A stretch of DNA of 6,900 bases, taken from assembly GCA_023145595.1 (NCBI GenBank), contig JAGLDM010000375.1:1-6900 (forward strand), in the 5' to 3' direction. The notes under the pieces were generated by a model. The model was not told the origin of the DNA, ran no database searches, and was given only the letters and a program-made list of their open reading frames with translations. The translations under genes and the position numbers were made by a program. Source of the stretch: Flavobacteriaceae bacterium (GTDB lineage: Bacteria; Bacteroidota; Bacteroidia; Flavobacteriales; Flavobacteriaceae). Shown piece by piece: positions 6,166 to 6,900 of this stretch (the first letter of the stretch is position 1; each line of letters opens with the position of its first letter).

Positions 6166-6900
6166 CTATTCTATTGTTAAATAGTATCTGAGTTCGGCTT
6201 TGCTAATTAAATTGTTTGTAAATAGTTCGTTAACACTTTTGTATGCTCCATTATTTGTTTTGTATTTAATTATGTTTTTAGCCTCTTCGAAACTAATATA
6301 TGGATTTTTAGCAAGTTCTTGTTTATCGGCAAAATTTATATTTATTTTCTTTATTTTAAGGCGATTAACTTTAAGTTCTAATTTCATTTTTATGTAGTTT
6401 TCTTCGCTTATTCCGTAAACTTCGTTTAGTTGTGTAATAGAATAAAATCCACCTAAAATTATTCTGTATTTTATTATTCTTTTAGCTGTTTTCTCGCCTA
6501 TACCTTTTATTTTTTTAAGCTGCTCTGTATTTGCTGTGTTCAGGTCTAGTTTGTTAATAATAATTGTTTTAGTAGGGGTTGTTGCTTCTTTTGTTGGGTT
6601 TCTAATTTCAATATATGGAAATAATTCTCGGTATTTACGTTCGCTAATTACAAATATTTTTTTTAAATCGCTTTTTGCTTTTATTCCATCAGATTGTTTT
6701 ATGTATTTTAAAATAATTTCTGATTGCTTATCGGAAAAACCAAATTTTTTCCAATCCTTTAAAGTAGCTTTGTTAGGATCGAATTTGTGTAATTCAGCTT
6801 TTGGTTTGTTTTTGTAAGTTTTGTAGTTGTGTTTTTTGTAATTATTACATTGTGGTTTTTTCTTTTTTTGAGCTTCTTCTTTTTTAGCAAGATTTTGTTG
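6166..6900 (-). CDS. ComEA-like helix-hairpin-helix repeat protein, 5' end cut by window edge
   Basis: The frame is open from the right edge to the TAG at 6166-6168 (244 residues visible). An ATG at 6387 lies in the middle of the coding frame and is not the real start. After a Lys/Gln/Glu-rich linker (visible residues 1-40) come three repeats of about 60 residues of the HHH_3/ComEA type. Repeat 1 (about 40-86) reads FDPNKATLKDWKKFGFS, repeat 2 (about 118-165) LDLNTANTEQLKKIKGIGEKTA, repeat 3 (about 187-244) ININFADKQELAKN. Only repeat 2 keeps the canonical GIG hairpin; repeats 1 and 3 have FGFS and YIS there. Each repeat ends with the usual KY...G.Y/F.S...L block. HhH motifs bind the DNA backbone without sequence preference; ComEA proteins do so in DNA uptake. 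Bacteroidota commonly carry such multi-HhH proteins with an N-terminal membrane anchor, which would lie outside this window. No other competence gene is present, so a role in DNA uptake is not shown. It probably precedes the phosphoesterase in one transcript. Confidence 0.88.
   Translation of the reverse strand, partial: QQNLAKKEEAQKKKKPQCNNYKKHNYKTYKNKPKAELHKFDPNKATLKDWKKFGFSDKQSEIILKYIKQSDGIKAKSDLKKIFVISERKYRELFPYIEIRNPTKEATTPTKTIIINKLDLNTANTEQLKKIKGIGEKTAKRIIKYRIILGGFYSITQLNEVYGISEENYIKMKLELKVNRLKIKKININFADKQELAKNPYISFEEAKNIIKYKTNNGAYKSVNELFTNNLISKAELRYYLTIE

Noticed and set aside
6166..6387. A short 73-residue gene starting at the ATG at 6387
   Set aside because: The same frame stays open upstream to the window edge and encodes two more HhH repeats, so this ATG is internal.
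6200..6397. Plus-strand open frame of 65 codons
   Set aside because: Antisense to the third HhH repeat. Its hydrophobic product is the complement of Lys/Asn-rich codons.
6536..6817. Plus-strand open frame of 93 codons
   Set aside because: Antisense to the first two HhH repeats. No promoter or domain supports it.

Overview
The window looks like a low-GC member of the Bacteroidota, probably a flavobacterium-like lineage. The evidence is a DUF2723 (GT117-type) membrane glycosyltransferase, a surface protein ending in a type IX secretion (T9SS) C-terminal sorting domain, a Bacteroidota metallophosphoesterase with a GNHDYGDY motif, a ComEA-like helix-hairpin-helix protein, and a TTTG-N19-TAnnTTTG promoter of the Bacteroidota primary sigma factor. 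Start codons lack clear Shine-Dalgarno sequences, which is normal for the phylum.

Layout, left to right. (1) Positions 1-1844, minus strand: the first 614 codons of a DUF2723 membrane glycosyltransferase whose 3' end lies off the left edge. (2) Positions 1966-2162, plus strand: a complete tRNA-Gln(UUG) transcription unit with promoter, leader hairpin, 72-nt tRNA and a strong intrinsic terminator. A 12-nt direct repeat brackets the tRNA. (3) Positions 2163-2463: a gene-free AT-rich gap with one inverted repeat. (4) Positions 2464-4731, plus strand: a secreted CotH-kinase-family protein with signal peptide, CotH domain, immunoglobulin-like segment, lamin tail domain and T9SS sorting domain. (5) Positions 4732-4902: the convergent gap, with an AT-rich palindrome. 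(6) Positions 4903-6087, minus strand: a membrane-anchored metallophosphoesterase. (7) Positions 6166-6900, minus strand: the C-terminal 244 residues of a protein with three helix-hairpin-helix repeats. It reads toward the phosphoesterase and could be cotranscribed with it.

The genes do not form an obvious pathway. The phosphoesterase and the HhH protein may share a transcript. The CotH protein is an isolated unit, as T9SS cargo genes often are. The DUF2723 enzyme is a housekeeping-type envelope glycosyltransferase.

I see no sign of a new multi-gene system, CRISPR array, transposase or phage gene. The points most worth a second look are the direct repeat around the tRNA (a collapsed or lost tandem copy), a base-composition step close to the tRNA, and the unusual Pro/Ala-rich insert in the CotH domain.
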